This document shows, one piece after another, positions 5,428-5,667 of a DNA stretch of 5,667 nucleotides. The stretch is taken from positions 1 through 5,667 of the forward strand of contig SKYG01000358.1 of assembly GCA_007128045.1 (NCBI GenBank), read 5' to 3'. The notes under the pieces are model-generated. The model did not search any database. It was not told the DNA's origin and worked only from the letters and a program-made list of their open reading frames with translations. Origin of the DNA: Bacteroidales bacterium (GTDB lineage Bacteria; Bacteroidota; Bacteroidia; Bacteroidales; UBA7960). The position numbers and the translations under genes were made by a program. How positions within the stretch are numbered: the first letter of the stretch is position 1; every line of letters begins with the position of its first letter.

Positions 5428-5458
5428 CCCCGGGCGCGTTCGTGTCCGGGGTTTTTTT
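5428..5458 (+). terminator. Intrinsic terminator of the cysteine-repeat gene
   Basis: A 10-base-pair stem (5428-5437 with 5442-5451, including two G/T pairs) closes the tetraloop GTTC and is followed by seven T (5452-5458). It begins 28 bases after the stop codon. CCCCGG and CCGGGG form the GC-rich base. This is the only classical intrinsic terminator I found in the window. Confidence 0.93.
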
Positions 5459-5564
5459 ATGTTTTCCGGATGGGACACCCAGTTTTCAAAGAACATTCCA
5501 GCTACAAAACAAAATTTCTATTTGCTTCGCGGTGATTTCACAATAACGGAATCCTCTTTATTGA

Positions 5565-5667
5565 GGTATCTCTCACTACGCTGGCGCTTCTGTTATGAGC
5601 AGGCGGAGTCCTGAAAATGTAGGGTATCTCTCACTACGCTGGCGCTTCTGTTATGAGCAGGCGGAGT
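5565..5667. repeat. 45-base direct repeat, period 58, at the window edge
   Basis: Two identical 45-base copies, 5565-5609 and 5623-5667, both begin GGTATCTCTCACTACG and end AGGCGGAGT. A 13-base spacer lies between them, and the second copy ends exactly at the window edge, so more copies may follow. A fragment CGGAATCCT at 5547-5555 resembles CGGAGTCCT at 5604-5612, hinting at a decayed earlier copy. Inside the unit, CGCTTCTG and CAGGCG could form a weak, bulged hairpin. The stretch 5459-5564 before it holds no convincing gene. Confidence 0.85.

Noticed and set aside
5459..5614. A 51-codon frame from ATG at 5459 into the 45-base repeat
   Set aside because: It starts in the T-run of the terminator, has no promoter or ribosome binding site, and about a third of it is the direct repeat. 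Coding is possible but unsupported.
5565..5667. CRISPR array
   Set aside because: The repeat is 45 bases with a single 13-base spacer; CRISPR spacers are usually about 26-40 bases. No cas gene is present.

Overview
The window looks like chromosomal DNA from a member of the Bacteroidota. The best evidence is the promoter in front of the last gene: TTG, a 19-base spacer, then TATATTTG. This fits the Bacteroidota -33/-7 consensus (TTG, about 19 bases, TAnnTTTG), and it is followed by an A-rich leader without a Shine-Dalgarno sequence. The protein sequences and the intergenic repeats agree with this, but no genus can be named from the sequence alone.

Layout. A plus-strand nitroreductase-family gene (5-601) converges on a minus-strand elbB (DJ-1/PfpI superfamily, 757-1407). 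The gap between their stop codons holds a long interrupted palindrome. Upstream of elbB, 1422-1746 is a mosaic of short tandem arrays, a half copy of the same palindrome and several GACAGG-type hairpins. Next comes a minus-strand pair read adaptor first: a MacA/HlyD-like membrane fusion protein (3142-4386) and, three bases after its stop, a MacB/FtsX-type ABC permease (1747-3138). Neither an ATPase nor an outer-membrane channel is encoded in the window. A 575-base AT-rich non-coding stretch separates this pair from a divergent plus-strand gene (4962-5399).

The divergent gene encodes a small exported protein made largely of 11-residue, one-cysteine repeats. It forms a complete transcription unit, with a promoter, a hairpin at the start of the leader, and a strong intrinsic terminator at 5428-5458. 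The window ends in a 45-base direct repeat with a 58-base period that reaches the edge.

Function. The adaptor and permease should form the envelope part of a tripartite ABC exporter, or of a system acting on the outer membrane or lipoproteins. The nitroreductase and ElbB are independent cytosolic enzymes of redox or carbonyl type. The cysteine-repeat protein is the least familiar item; a role in binding metals or as a thiol store is inferred only from composition and predicted export. Nothing in the sequence proves that it works with the divergent exporter.
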